Positions 31,339 through 31,407 of a stretch of DNA of 31,407 bases are shown here, piece after piece. Made by a program: the position numbers and the translations under genes. Below the pieces are notes generated by a model. That model was given only the letters and a program-made list of their open reading frames with translations, was not told the DNA's origin and searched no databases. Location: assembly GCA_002358905.1 (NCBI GenBank), contig DEPT01000042.1:33713-65119 (forward strand). Direction: 5' to 3'. The first letter of the stretch is position 1. Each line of letters begins with the position of its first letter. Source of the stretch: Akkermansiaceae bacterium UBA3385. Lineage in GTDB: Bacteria > Verrucomicrobiota > Verrucomicrobiia > Verrucomicrobiales > Akkermansiaceae.

Positions 31339-31407
31339 GGGGGTCAAGGGGTCAAGCCCAAATATTGGGGTCAAGCCCAACTTTTGGGGTCAAGCCCAAC
31401 TTTTGTG
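31339..31407. repeat. 19-bp direct tandem repeat, runs off the window
   Basis: Three head-to-tail copies of GGGGTCAAGCCCAA(CTTTT or ATATT) at 31348-31366, 31367-31385 and 31386-31404, preceded by a partial GGGGGTCAA at 31339. There are no spacers, so it is not a CRISPR array. It may continue past the edge. Confidence 0.85.

Noticed and set aside
31339..31407. CRISPR array
   Set aside because: The 19-bp units are contiguous with no spacers and no cas genes are present.

Overview
The window looks like a chromosomal segment of an Akkermansia-like member of the Verrucomicrobiota. The evidence is two PEP-CTERM tails of the IPEPxTATLSLLAL...ARRRRK type, a TIGR04073-type exosortase-associated protein, GC-rich codon use, a near absence of Shine-Dalgarno sequences, and core genes (rpsU, aroB, nuo, a tRNA-Ala) mixed with envelope genes. 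The taxonomic call is inferred from protein style; no 16S rRNA is present.

Layout. (a) 1-2.4 kb, minus strand: the N-terminal part of an unrecognised protein cut by the window edge, two tandem thioredoxins (WCGTC and WCGPC), and a Pro/Ala-rich single-pass membrane protein with an acidic tail. (b) 2.5-5.8 kb: an O-antigen-ligase-like polymerase/ligase (minus) divergent from a GT4-type glycosyltransferase (plus). (c) 5.8-9.6 kb: rpsU (minus); a translationally coupled pair of radical SAM/SPASM enzymes resembling AhbD/TIGR04053 and AhbC of the siroheme-dependent haem pathway; the TIGR04073 protein; a small hypothetical protein. (d) 9.8-22.6 kb: an uninterrupted 11-gene complex I operon, nuoDEFGHIJKLMN, with no nuoABC upstream, closed by a strong terminator. 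(e) 22.8-27.5 kb: aroB, two collinear M29 aminopeptidase paralogues separated by a four-helix-bundle (TIGR02436) gene, and a membrane-anchored metallophosphoesterase. Short GATTAGTGATTAAT-type repeats sit between these genes and in several cases form their stop codons. (f) 27.6-31.1 kb: an intact PEP-CTERM protein, the inverted remnant of another, a two-repeat lipoprotein, and a small membrane protein overlapping an M15 endolysin-like peptidase. (g) tRNA-Ala(GGC), its terminator, and a 19-bp tandem repeat running off the end.

How the parts fit. Complex I feeds electrons into a quinone-linked chain. The radical SAM pair could supply haem b for a terminal oxidase encoded elsewhere (inference). 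The exosortase-associated protein, the PEP-CTERM substrate and the polysaccharide genes fit the known co-occurrence of PEP-CTERM sorting with exopolysaccharide synthesis.

The most unexpected signal concerns expression. At least eight genes carry a promoter of the form TTGCxx-N17-TATAAT-like. In several the start codon lies only 6-12 nt after the -10 box, so their mRNAs should be leaderless or nearly so. The nuo genes have short pyrimidine-rich spacers without GGAGG.
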